Source of the DNA: Deltaproteobacteria bacterium
GTDB lineage: Bacteria; Myxococcota_A; UBA9160; JAJDAL01
Direction: 5' to 3'
DNA length: 64,000 nucleotides
Assembly: GCA_029261875.1 (NCBI GenBank)
Contig: JAJDAL010000036.1
Location: forward strand, 1-64,000
Part shown: positions 26,053 through 34,220 of the stretch, one piece after another
How the letters are laid out: the number at the start of each line of letters is the position of its first letter
Numbering within the stretch: the first letter of the stretch is position 1
Position numbers and translations under genes: made by a program
The notes under the pieces: model-generated
What the model saw: the letters and a program-made list of their open reading frames with translations, nothing else
The model's database searches: none
What the model was told of the DNA's origin: nothing

Positions 26053-26975
26053 GTGTCAACGTTCTCAACTGGAAGCGCCCGACGGGTACGCTTCGTTGTG
26101 TCGACCAACTCGTCGCTTGCACCGGAAGCGAAACCGAGATCCTCGTCATCGACAACGGGTCTGACGACGGGACGCCCGAAGCGGTGAAGGAACGCTACCC
26201 CGCGGCCCGGGTACTCGCGCTGCCCGAGAATCTGGGGTTTGCCGGTGGACACAATCGAGGTCTCGAGCTCGCGTTCTCGCGCGGGGCCGACGCCGTTCTG
26301 CTCTTCAACAACGACGCCGAGCCTACACCGGGTTTTCTCGAGCCCCTCGTTCGCACGCTCACAGACCGACCGCAAACGGGAATGGTCTCGCCCAAGATTT
26401 TCGAGACCCAGTCGCGGGAAACCCTTTGGTACGCGGGTGGAGAAATCGATTGGTGGCGGGGTCTGGCGCAGAACCGCGGTGTGGGACAGGTCGATCGCGG
26501 CGCTTTCAATACGGCGGGTTCCACGGACTTCGCAACCGGGTGCGCACTCCTGATCGATCGGGCCACCTATGAGCGCGTCGGTCCCATGGACGAGCGCTAC
26601 TTCCTCTATTTCGAAGATGTGGATTGGAGCGTGCGCGCACGCCGCGCGGGTTTCGACGTCGTATACGAACCCGCGTCGCACATCTTCCACGAAAGCGGAG
26701 CGGCTACCGGGGGGCACAGCGCGGATTCATTCCACTACTACTTCGCGCGAAATCGGATTCGGCTTCTGGGTCAACACGGGCGCTGGTACCACTGGGCCAC
26801 GTTTGCGCCTTTCCATTTGCGACACACGACGGCGCACTCCATGCGCTGGCGTCGAACGGGCCGGACCGGGCGCGCCCAAGCGGTTCTGCGCGGAGTGGCC
26901 GACGGAGTCCGCGGTCGCGTGGGGCCGTACCCCGGAACAGAAACCGGCGGAATGAATCTCGGGAGGATCGAATGA
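26043..26975 (+). CDS. Glycosyltransferase family 2 (rhamnosyltransferase-like)
   Basis: 310 residues. GT-A fold: VNVLNWKRPTGTLRCVDQL, ILVIDNGSDDGT, NLGFAGGHNRG and LLFNNDAEPTPGFLEPL (the D-A-E replaces the usual D-x-D), followed by MDERYFLYFEDVDWSVRARR. This pattern is characteristic of the WbbL/RfbN-like rhamnosyltransferase branch, but the donor cannot be fixed from sequence alone. Inverting enzyme, cytoplasmic face. The stop overlaps the next ATG (ATGA at 26972). Confidence 0.88.
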   Translation: MRVSVNVLNWKRPTGTLRCVDQLVACTGSETEILVIDNGSDDGTPEAVKERYPAARVLALPENLGFAGGHNRGLELAFSRGADAVLLFNNDAEPTPGFLEPLVRTLTDRPQTGMVSPKIFETQSRETLWYAGGEIDWWRGLAQNRGVGQVDRGAFNTAGSTDFATGCALLIDRATYERVGPMDERYFLYFEDVDWSVRARRAGFDVVYEPASHIFHESGAATGGHSADSFHYYFARNRIRLLGQHGRWYHWATFAPFHLRHTTAHSMRWRRTGRTGRAQAVLRGVADGVRGRVGPYPGTETGGMNLGRIE

Positions 26976-27826
26976 CGCGCAAGATCCTGCACGAATACAT
27001 CGACCGTTTTGCGAGCGAGCTTCCGTTGCTTCCGTTTCGCGCGGCGACGATCGCCTCGACCGCCGCGGCCATGCACGAGACACCGCTGTCCGGGGCCGCC
27101 CTCGACATTGGATGTGGCGACGGTTTCTTCATGGCGGGTTGTAGCGAAGTCCGCGCGCGGCACGGGGTGTCGAACGCGCGTTTCCTGGTGGGAATCGACG
27201 CCTCCGCGAAGAAACTCCGGTACGCGCGGGAGCGAGGTGTCTATGCAGCGGTGGTGCGTGCGGATGCGGCTGCGCTTCCCTTCCGCGAGGGCGCGTTCGA
27301 TGCGGTCGTTTCCAACGACGTGTTGCCCTTCGTGGGGGATCTGGACGCGACTCTCGATGAGATCGCACGGGTGGTGGTCGACGGCGGTCGCGTGATCGCT
27401 GCAGTGAACGAGGATCGTTTCTGGATTCGCCTGGGTGTGCCTCAGGCTTTGAAGAGTCTCGGCTTTTCGAATGCCGCGGAACGCGTGGGGCGCCGCCATG
27501 CGGCGGCCTACGGTATCCGGCACGCCCTCGACGCCGAAGGCTGGCGTCAGCGCTTCGATCGGGCGGGGCTCCATGCGCGCGTCCAGACCGTGATTCCCGG
27601 GGCTCTGGCTTTCGGCTCGGATCTCGCGCGTGCGACGCTCGAGCTGCGAATTCTGGGCCGAACGCTCCTCGCCTGGGGGGCCTCGTTCCGGCACCGCTGC
27701 GACCGCCCCGGCCTTCGCGTCATCAACAAGCTCAGCGAACGAATCGCCGTGTGGACGCTTTCCGGACTCGCGCGCATCGGGCCGGCACCCAAGGTCCACC
27801 AGCTCCTCGTCGCGGATCGTAGCTAG
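26972..27826 (+). CDS. Class I SAM-dependent methyltransferase
   Basis: 284 residues from ATG 26972 with GGGAGG upstream. SAM-binding motif I ALDIGCGDGFF (about 44-54), motif II around VGIDASAKKLRYARE, motif IV FDAVVSNDVLPFVGDLD. The C-terminal 130 residues (VPQALKSLGFSNAAERVGR) vary as expected for substrate recognition. Context suggests O- or N-methylation of a sugar in the repeat unit or of a lipid-linked intermediate. A small-molecule role outside the locus cannot be excluded. Confidence 0.82.
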   Translation: MTRKILHEYIDRFASELPLLPFRAATIASTAAAMHETPLSGAALDIGCGDGFFMAGCSEVRARHGVSNARFLVGIDASAKKLRYARERGVYAAVVRADAAALPFREGAFDAVVSNDVLPFVGDLDATLDEIARVVVDGGRVIAAVNEDRFWIRLGVPQALKSLGFSNAAERVGRRHAAAYGIRHALDAEGWRQRFDRAGLHARVQTVIPGALAFGSDLARATLELRILGRTLLAWGASFRHRCDRPGLRVINKLSERIAVWTLSGLARIGPAPKVHQLLVADRS

Positions 27827-27834
27827 GAGGGTCC

Positions 27835-28599
27835 GTGCGTCCGGAACTCTCGCTCTGGAAACGACTCTCGCTGCGACGTCCGGTTTCTACGGGCGCGTAC
27901 GGGCGTTGGGTCGATCGCCGCTATGCGGCGTCCCATCGGGCGCTCGAGGCGCGCGTGGAACCGGTTCGCATGGCCCGGCGTTTCCCGGAGCTTCGCGATT
28001 GTGGAGACGAGATCCACGCGATCGGCGAAGAGCTGCTGCCCCATTACCGTGCGTTCCTGAGTCAGAACACCGGGCGCCGAAAGACGATCTCACTCGAGTT
28101 TTCCGTATTTCTCGTGTGGTGGTGTCGGCGCATGCGGCCGCGCCGGATTCTCGACCTGGGTTCGGGATTCAGCTCCCTCGTCGTTCGGCACTGTCTCGAT
28201 CTGCGGCCCCAACCGGTCGTGTGGAGTGTGGACGCCAATCTCGATCAGCTCGAAGCGACGCGGCGTTTTCTCGCGCGGACCGGTGCCTCGTGCGAGCGAC
28301 TCGTTTCCTGGGATGAATTCGAGGCCAGCGACGAACGCGCCTTCGATCTGATTCTCCACGACCTGAGCGATCGGCAGAGTCTATGCCGAGCCGTACTGCG
28401 CGACGTCCTGAGCCGCGTTCGCCCGGGCGGCTTCGTGGTCCTCGACGACGTTCAGAAATCCTATTTCGAGCGATACGCGCGCCACGTCTTGCGCGATCAG
28501 AACCTGCGCTCGTTCAGCCTCCGATCGCTGGATCGCGATCGCGTGTCTCGCTATCAGCTCTTGCTCGCGCGTCCGGCGCTATCCGTAGTCCGGCGGTAG
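27835..28599 (+). CDS. Class I SAM-dependent methyltransferase, last gene of the 12-gene operon
   Basis: 254 residues, GTG start with AGGAGGG just after the previous stop. Motif I RILDLGSGFSSLVVRH (about 102-117) is followed by VWSVDANLDQLEATRRFL, the acidic residue that binds the SAM ribose, and VRPGGFVVLDDV. The first 95 residues are basic and helical. Similar small methyltransferases occur in polysaccharide loci, where they may modify sugars. Its last 21 bases overlap the convergent zinc-ribbon methyltransferase gene. Confidence 0.8.
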   Translation: MRPELSLWKRLSLRRPVSTGAYGRWVDRRYAASHRALEARVEPVRMARRFPELRDCGDEIHAIGEELLPHYRAFLSQNTGRRKTISLEFSVFLVWWCRRMRPRRILDLGSGFSSLVVRHCLDLRPQPVVWSVDANLDQLEATRRFLARTGASCERLVSWDEFEASDERAFDLILHDLSDRQSLCRAVLRDVLSRVRPGGFVVLDDVQKSYFERYARHVLRDQNLRSFSLRSLDRDRVSRYQLLLARPALSVVRR

Positions 28600-29853
28600 A
28601 TCGAGCAGAATTCCGCGACGCAGCAGGGGCGCGGTGTTTCGATCGCGCCGCGCGCAGCGATCGAGCACGTCGGCGGGCAGTTTGATTTCGCTCGGTATGG
28701 TTCGGTCGATCTCCGTGTATTCGCCCTCGCTCCGAACCCGGCGCACCAAGCGCACCTCGTTCTTCCGGGGTTCCGCGTCCAACAGGGTGCTGAAGCGCGG
28801 CCGCCGCGGCCAACGCGTCGGGGGCGCGGGATAGCGCCGGAAATTGCTGGCTTCGTCGGAGACCATCAAGACGAGGTCCCGGGCATTGGCGAGTACGGCG
28901 TCGTCGGGGTCGGCGAGAAGATCCAGGTCTCCGCCATTGACCACCTTGCCGAGGAACGTCTCTTGATCGTAGATTCGGGTGCGATCGGCGCCGAAGGCAC
29001 TTCGGTAGCCCGATGGCGTCAACGGGTGCGCACCGGGGTACTTGTGCTGTGCGGTCGCATTGTGGCAATGCGGGAGCATGGCAACTCCCCGCGGCTCGAC
29101 CACGCGCTGGAGCTCCGCTGCAAAACCCGCGGTTCCCGTCACGTCGTGGAGAGCGTCCGAACACAACGCACCGGTGAAGGCGTCTGTGGGAAAGGGCAGG
29201 CTCTGTTCCAGGCTGGCACAAACGTAGCGGGCACCCGGTGCCACGAATCGCTTTGCCAGGTAGAGCATTGGGAATACGGCGTCTGCGGCGACGATTCGTT
29301 GCGCGCCGATGTGGTTGCGCAAACTTCGCGTCAGATGTCCGACACCGCACGCAGCGTCGAGGACCGTGCCTTCGGTTTCGAGCAGAGGGGCGAGCGCCAT
29401 CTCCGCGGCGACGAAGCCTGGGTCCGAGCGGCGGTTGTAGAAATAGTGAAACGTTCCCGGCGATCCCCAGCCCGAATTCAAGTAGTAGTAGGCGAGGAAG
29501 TCTCGAAAGGTACGATTCCGCTGGAGGGCGCGTTTGACTCCCGCCACGTCTCCGCGTTCGATCCATTGGTTGCTGCTCGATCCACTGCGCAGGGCGCGGC
29601 GGATCGCGCGTCGCACGAAGGTTCGAGAGGGGGCGGGGCGCAACGCCATGGCGAGGGCGTCGAATCCGCGGCCCTGTTCGATCATTCCCGCGTAGCGCGC
29701 GGCTGTCGGACCGCCCAATAAGATGGGGATCTCCGAAAGCACGGGATAGACATTGCAATCACAGCGCAACAGCGCGCTGTGAGAATCTTTCCACTGCGCC
29801 GCGAAACTTCCGGCGCAACGCGGGCATCGCAGCCAGGCGAAAGAGTCTCTCAT
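28579..29853 (-). CDS. Methyltransferase with N-terminal zinc ribbon
   Basis: 424 residues from ATG 29853, whose ATGA overlaps the stop of the deacetylase gene. Residues 1-40 hold a Trm112-like zinc ribbon: Cys10/Cys13 and Cys31/Cys33, then YPVLSEIPILLGG. The SAM domain follows: TVLDAACGVGHLTRSL, IVAADAVFPMLYLAKRF, FTGALCSDALHDV. The C-terminal 150 residues are of unknown role. Its overall build is like the zinc-ribbon methyltransferase at 49625-50674, suggesting two related modification enzymes in one locus. The target is probably a glycan intermediate, by context only. Confidence 0.8.
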   Translation of the reverse strand: MRDSFAWLRCPRCAGSFAAQWKDSHSALLRCDCNVYPVLSEIPILLGGPTAARYAGMIEQGRGFDALAMALRPAPSRTFVRRAIRRALRSGSSSNQWIERGDVAGVKRALQRNRTFRDFLAYYYLNSGWGSPGTFHYFYNRRSDPGFVAAEMALAPLLETEGTVLDAACGVGHLTRSLRNHIGAQRIVAADAVFPMLYLAKRFVAPGARYVCASLEQSLPFPTDAFTGALCSDALHDVTGTAGFAAELQRVVEPRGVAMLPHCHNATAQHKYPGAHPLTPSGYRSAFGADRTRIYDQETFLGKVVNGGDLDLLADPDDAVLANARDLVLMVSDEASNFRRYPAPPTRWPRRPRFSTLLDAEPRKNEVRLVRRVRSEGEYTEIDRTIPSEIKLPADVLDRCARRDRNTAPLLRRGILLDLPPDYG

Positions 29854-30761
29854 GCGAACGTCGCGCCGGCATAGCGGGCTTGGGGCGCCACGCCCAGCCG
29901 CGAGAGCCACTCGGCAAATTGCACGCCGTCGCAGGACGGGACCGTGAAGCGTGGGATGAACCAAGGATCCGTTCGCCATCGAATCAGGTAGCGCTCCGCG
30001 GTAAAGGCGGCGCGAAATCCGACCCGCTTTGCCGCGCGTCGCGCATACGGACCCATGTCTGCGGGTCCGCCGAACGGGTAGGCGAGTAGCGGACACGGTT
30101 GCTGGGTGAGCGACTCGATCACTTTGCGCGAGCTGCGCAGCTCGTCGGAAATCTCCGCAGCAGTGAGGGCCGCCAGCTGTGTGTGGGAATGGGTGTGGGC
30201 CCCGAGATCGAAGCGCGGATCCTGTGCCAGCGCCCGAAGTTCGGCTCGGCGCATGGGACGTGCGAGCGGATCGGAGCTGGTCTCCGGCAGGCCGCTCAAA
30301 TCCTGCTCGGCCGGGCGTTGGGTCTTCAACTGCTCCTGAACGGTTTCGGCGCCGGGCGCGCTGGCCGCGCGCATCCAGAAAAATTCTCCCGCATCCTCTT
30401 CGACGTAGCGCGTGGCGATGAAGAAGGTGGCTGGGGTGTCGAAGCGTTGAAGAATCGGGGCCGCGACATTCAGGTTGTCGAGGTAACCATCGTCGAAACT
30501 GATCGCGATGGTGTTTCGGTCCACGATCACGCCACGCCGCAGTTCCTCAGCGAGCTGCCGGAGCGGTACGACGCGATAGCCGAACGCGAGCACCCGCAAG
30601 TGTTCTTCGAATTCCTCCGCACTCACTTCCAGGTTCAACGGATCGTCGCCCCGTTTGGGCACGATGCGGTGATACAGCAAGACGGCCGCGGCCGGGCCGA
30701 ATCGAGAGCCCAGTCGCGAGGCGCGAGAACGCAATGTGGCGAGCGGGGTCGGATAAGCCAT
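29850..30761 (-). CDS. Polysaccharide deacetylase (NodB homology domain)
   Basis: 303 residues with AGGGA ahead of the ATG. Opens with AAAVLLYHRIVPK, then AISFDDGYLDN (about 87-97, the catalytic Asp-Asp pair) and the metal-binding histidines in LGAHTHSHTQLAALT. By family knowledge it removes N- or O-acetyl groups from polysaccharides. No clear signal peptide, so it may act in the cytoplasm on lipid-linked intermediates or be membrane-associated. Divergent from the SGNH gene. Confidence 0.87.
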   Translation of the reverse strand: MAYPTPLATLRSRASRLGSRFGPAAAVLLYHRIVPKRGDDPLNLEVSAEEFEEHLRVLAFGYRVVPLRQLAEELRRGVIVDRNTIAISFDDGYLDNLNVAAPILQRFDTPATFFIATRYVEEDAGEFFWMRAASAPGAETVQEQLKTQRPAEQDLSGLPETSSDPLARPMRRAELRALAQDPRFDLGAHTHSHTQLAALTAAEISDELRSSRKVIESLTQQPCPLLAYPFGGPADMGPYARRAAKRVGFRAAFTAERYLIRWRTDPWFIPRFTVPSCDGVQFAEWLSRLGVAPQARYAGATFA

Positions 30762-30902
30762 CGGTCCCTCCAGAGTCCGGTATCGGTGGGAACCCGGAGC
30801 CTCTTTAGCCCGAAACTGCTTCCCTAACTGTCTGTGAACACAGGGGAAATCGCCTCAAGTTGCGCGTTCGGGAGTCCGACAAGAACAGCGAGGAAGATCG
30901 TC
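30762..30902. promoter_or_regulatory. Divergent intergenic region between deacetylase and SGNH genes
   Basis: About 70-140 bp (depending on the SGNH start) that must hold the promoters of the two-gene minus unit and of the ten-gene plus unit 30903-41248. Strong ribosome sites are visible for both sides (GGAGGGA on minus, GAGGAA at 30890-30895 on plus). I see no convincing -35/-10 pair or inverted repeat. Confidence 0.4.
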
Positions 30903-32012
30903 TTGAGCCAGGCCAGAAACAGATTGCTGGGAATCCTCACCGCTCTTGTGGTGAGCGTCGGGATCGGTGTGTTGCTGGTCTCCGCAGAGGGGGCTTCCTA
31001 CTTCTACCTCAAGGCGACCGGAAGGACGGCGCGGCCTCTCTTCTTTGCGGCGGATCGAGAATTGCCGGCCGAGAACGTCGAGATCGATCACCTCGATCCC
31101 CATTTGGGCTACGCCCACGACGCAAGTCGGCTCGACCTGCCGGGTTTCGCGCGTTACGGAGACGAGGACGCTTCCTTTCGCGTCGCGACCCTGGGCGGTT
31201 CGACCACGGATCCATTGCTCGCGGAAGCGCCCTGGTCCCTGCAACTCCAACGCAAGGCCGCGGAGATTTCGCCGTTGGTGGTCTACAACGGTGGTGTTGG
31301 CGGTTACTCGTCGAGCCAGGAAACCTTCAAGCTCATTCGCGACGTGCTGCCGTTGAATCCCCATGTGGTGATCTCCCTCAACGGGATCAACGATCTCGGG
31401 TTCTGTCACGCCGTCGAACCCGCGTATCCCATGGTCAACTCCTATCAGAGTTATGTCCTCAACACGCTGACTCGCTCCAAGGATCCTTCCTGGCGCGGCT
31501 ACGTCGACGCCGCCGTTGCGCCCAACTTCGTCTACATCGTGCGCGCGGCGGTTCGGAAACTGACGTCGAACGGGGAGCCGGATTCGCGCAAGCGTCGGGT
31601 CAATTTTGGAACCCGCTACGACGCGGAACCCTTCGAGGTCTGGGCGCGCAACGTGCGTTTGATGCACTCGGTTTCGGGGGAATTCGGCATCGACTACCTG
31701 GTGTTCTTACAGCCCACTCTCGGGATCGGAACGTACGCGCCCGATGCCCACGAGCAGGCCATGCTGGAGGAATCGAGTGCGACCTGGGAGCCCCGCGACT
31801 ACGGCGCCTTCGTGCGCGACTTCTACGCCGGTGCCCGGCGCACCTGTCGAGAACTCGATTATTGCGTGGATCTGACGAACGTGTTTGACGGGCAAGCAGG
31901 CGGCCTCTACGCCGACTATCGCCATCCGAACAACCGGGGCTACGGGCTGATCGCGGAGGCCGTGCAACGGGAAATGGAAGCGCGTCGCTTGCTCGACGGG
32001 GATTCCCTTTGA
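30903..32012 (+). CDS. SGNH/GDSL hydrolase-type protein, membrane-anchored
   Basis: About 369 residues from TTG 30903, preferred because AGGAA lies 7 bases upstream and the protein then starts with a basic N-terminus and a signal-anchor helix (residues ~8-30); GTG 30834 would add 23 residues. The four SGNH blocks are present: GGSTTDP (Ser), YNGGVGGYSSSQE (Gly), SLNGINDLGF (Asn) and DYRHPNNRGY (Asp-x-x-His). It would be an esterase or O-acyltransferase partner acting in the periplasm on the glycan. It overlaps the next start by 4 bp. Confidence 0.82.
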   Translation: MSQARNRLLGILTALVVSVGIGVLLVSAEGASYFYLKATGRTARPLFFAADRELPAENVEIDHLDPHLGYAHDASRLDLPGFARYGDEDASFRVATLGGSTTDPLLAEAPWSLQLQRKAAEISPLVVYNGGVGGYSSSQETFKLIRDVLPLNPHVVISLNGINDLGFCHAVEPAYPMVNSYQSYVLNTLTRSKDPSWRGYVDAAVAPNFVYIVRAAVRKLTSNGEPDSRKRRVNFGTRYDAEPFEVWARNVRLMHSVSGEFGIDYLVFLQPTLGIGTYAPDAHEQAMLEESSATWEPRDYGAFVRDFYAGARRTCRELDYCVDLTNVFDGQAGGLYADYRHPNNRGYGLIAEAVQREMEARRLLDGDSL

Positions 32013-33313
32013 GTCTCGAACTCCGCGAACGGGTTCTCGAGGACGCTTCGGATACCGAGGCATGGGATGCCCTCATCGACGAATTCGACGCGCGGGATCA
32101 GCCGGGTCGCGCCCTGGCGTGCGCGCAATCCCTGTGCCTCGCCAACCCCGCCGACGCGCGTCGGGCCGAAATCGGCGAACGCAGCGCCCGGACACGCCAA
32201 CGCGTCTTCGAGACCGAAAGCGAAATTCGCACGGCCCTGGCGGAACCGGACCAAAAGAGCGTGAGCGTCATCATGCCGACCTACAATCGGCTCACCTGGC
32301 TCGAGCGCGCCCTGCGATCCGTGCTCGATCAAACCTTCACGGACTTCGAAATCATCGTCGTCAACGATGGCGGTGATCCGGAAGCCGAGGCGATCGTTCG
32401 ATCGCTCCAGTCCGATCAGATTCGATACGTCTACGCCGAAAACGGGGGCCTGTCGGTCGCCCGGAATCGCGGTTTCCTGCGGGCGCGCGGGAAGTACATC
32501 GCCTACCTGGACGACGACGATCAATTCTATCCCCATCATCTGGAAACCCTCGTCGGCCATCTCGAGCGCACCGGAAGCGTTTTCGCGCGATCCCGGGCGG
32601 TTCGCCTGACCAAAGCTCCGGATGGAGGACGTTGGCGGGTGGAGCGCGCGCAACTCCCGTTTCGCAACGAGGTCGACCGCCGCACGCGTTCCCTCGGAAA
32701 TTTCACGCCGGTGCTGGCGGTGGTTCACCGACGCGACGCCCTGATTCAGACCGGCGTGTTCGACCCCGAAATTTTCTCCGTGCAGGATTGGGACCTGTGG
32801 CTGCGGTTCTCGGACCGGTTCGACCTCGAACACGTGCCCGTGATCACCGCCGAATACGATTTGCGCCTGGATCCGTCCAGCATGCAGGGGGGCCGTCCGG
32901 TCGACCACGATTTCCACGCGTTGCTGATCCGAAACGACCGCGCCTGGCGGGCGCGCGGCTGGAAGCGTCGCGCCGAGCACCGTCTCGCCATGGGGGACGC
33001 GTCGAGTGCCGGCGAAGCCCTTTCGACCGCATGGGATCTGGGAATCGAGGCTACGCAGTACCGCGAGCTACTACAACGTTTGGCGCGGGTTTCGCGACGT
33101 GCGGCCTGGCAGTGTGCGGCGCGGGCGGGCCGCGACTATCTGAACGCCGGGCCCGGCGGATTCTCGGGCGCTGCGCGCCTGGGGTCCTTCGTCGAGCGCA
33201 CCCGCGGGCGGGCAAAACGCGAATGGTTGTTGCGCCGCTACGCGGCCCCGGTTCGCAAGGGCGTCTCCCGCGCCCGGGAAAGTGGCTTCGGTGTTTCCGT
33301 CCATTCGTCGTGA
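32009..33313 (+). CDS. Glycosyltransferase family 2 with helical N-terminal extension
   Basis: 434 residues, TTG start overlapping the previous stop. Residues 1-85 are helical and Ala/Glu/Arg-rich (TPR-like spacing: AWDALIDEFDARDQPGRALA), absent in ordinary GT2 enzymes. The GT-A domain starts at ~88: VSVIMPTYNRLTWLERAL, IIVVNDGGDPEAE, AYLDDDDQFYPHHLE (DxD). The C-terminal 120 residues are again helical and basic. Probably adds one sugar of the repeat unit. Confidence 0.85.
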   Translation: MSLELRERVLEDASDTEAWDALIDEFDARDQPGRALACAQSLCLANPADARRAEIGERSARTRQRVFETESEIRTALAEPDQKSVSVIMPTYNRLTWLERALRSVLDQTFTDFEIIVVNDGGDPEAEAIVRSLQSDQIRYVYAENGGLSVARNRGFLRARGKYIAYLDDDDQFYPHHLETLVGHLERTGSVFARSRAVRLTKAPDGGRWRVERAQLPFRNEVDRRTRSLGNFTPVLAVVHRRDALIQTGVFDPEIFSVQDWDLWLRFSDRFDLEHVPVITAEYDLRLDPSSMQGGRPVDHDFHALLIRNDRAWRARGWKRRAEHRLAMGDASSAGEALSTAWDLGIEATQYRELLQRLARVSRRAAWQCAARAGRDYLNAGPGGFSGAARLGSFVERTRGRAKREWLLRRYAAPVRKGVSRARESGFGVSVHSS

Positions 33314-34142
33314 TGCTGCGGATGGGAGGGTGCGACGAACCCGGCGCGCGCTGCGTCGGGTGGGCTTTCGCGAGCGAATTCGCGCAGCGCGCGTGACCGG
33401 TCCGAAGCCCCGCTACCGGCGTATCTTGTTTCCATTCTTTCCGGAGGGTTCGACAGCCGACTGGGCATTTCCCATCGCGACGCTGTTGCAGTTGCGTGGC
33501 GCGTCGGTGCTCGCCCTCGCGCTGGGTGACGAGACGAACCCGAAGAACGGGCGGGATCGTTCGCAACTCCTGAAAGCGTGCTCGATCGATTGCGTCTACG
33601 AAGCGCAACTGATCTCCGCGCAGGGGAGGAAGGCGATCTGCAAAGCGCTGCAGTCGGTCGACGACCCTCGAGCGTTTCGCTGGAAGGGTCTACCGATTGG
33701 TCGAAGCGCGCAAGACGGATCCGCCGAAACGCTCTTGCGCTTCGCACGTTGTGTGGAAGCCGTCGACACGCTGCTGTGCGAGGGCAACGTCGACAAGATC
33801 GTGTTGCCCGCGGAGCCGCGCGGGTTGTCGGTTTCGGTCTTGCGGGTTGCGCGCCGCTACGGAGTCGCCGTGGATATCTGGCGGCGAAAGGGTTCGGATC
33901 GCGTGTGGCTCGAGCACGATCCGCTGAGCGATTCCCCGGATTCGGCCGGTGCATGGATTCCGGTTCCCTGGCGGGGTGGGGCGCTCGACGAAGCGGCCCG
34001 TCTGCTTCCGCGCGCGAACCCCCAGGTCGATGCGATCGGATCCGGGGTCCTCCACGGGGCGCCGTTCCACACGGCGGGTATCACAGGGTTGGGCCCAAAA
34101 GACCTCGATTCGGGTCCCTGCGGCGCTTTCAGGGATACGTAG
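33282..34142 (+). CDS. Unrecognised protein, possible GT-B-like fragment
   Basis: 286 residues from GTG 33282 (overlapping the previous gene by 32 bp); GTG 33393 gives a cleaner start, MTGPKPRYRRILFPFFPEGS. I do not recognise the family. From there the sequence alternates strand-like (ILFPFF, GASVLALAL, DKIVLPAEP) and helical segments, as in the N-terminal half of GT-B or capsule-synthesis proteins, but no EX7E motif or second domain is present and it stops after about 285 residues. It could be a short family member or a gene truncated at its 3' end. It precedes the radical SAM cassette by 78 bp. Confidence 0.55.
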   Translation: MASVFPSIRRDAADGRVRRTRRALRRVGFRERIRAARVTGPKPRYRRILFPFFPEGSTADWAFPIATLLQLRGASVLALALGDETNPKNGRDRSQLLKACSIDCVYEAQLISAQGRKAICKALQSVDDPRAFRWKGLPIGRSAQDGSAETLLRFARCVEAVDTLLCEGNVDKIVLPAEPRGLSVSVLRVARRYGVAVDIWRRKGSDRVWLEHDPLSDSPDSAGAWIPVPWRGGALDEAARLLPRANPQVDAIGSGVLHGAPFHTAGITGLGPKDLDSGPCGAFRDT

Positions 34143-34220
34143 GCGGGTCGCGCAAGCCCCTGATTCCCAACCTAAAGTTGCCTCCCAGCCCTTCCGATGA
34201 AGAGAGCGGAGGGCATTGCG

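Noticed and set aside
18563..30761. Exosortase (XrtA/PEP-CTERM) system
   Set aside because: Asparagine synthase, deacetylase and glycosyltransferases resemble such loci, but I see no exosortase and no PEP-CTERM tail in the window.
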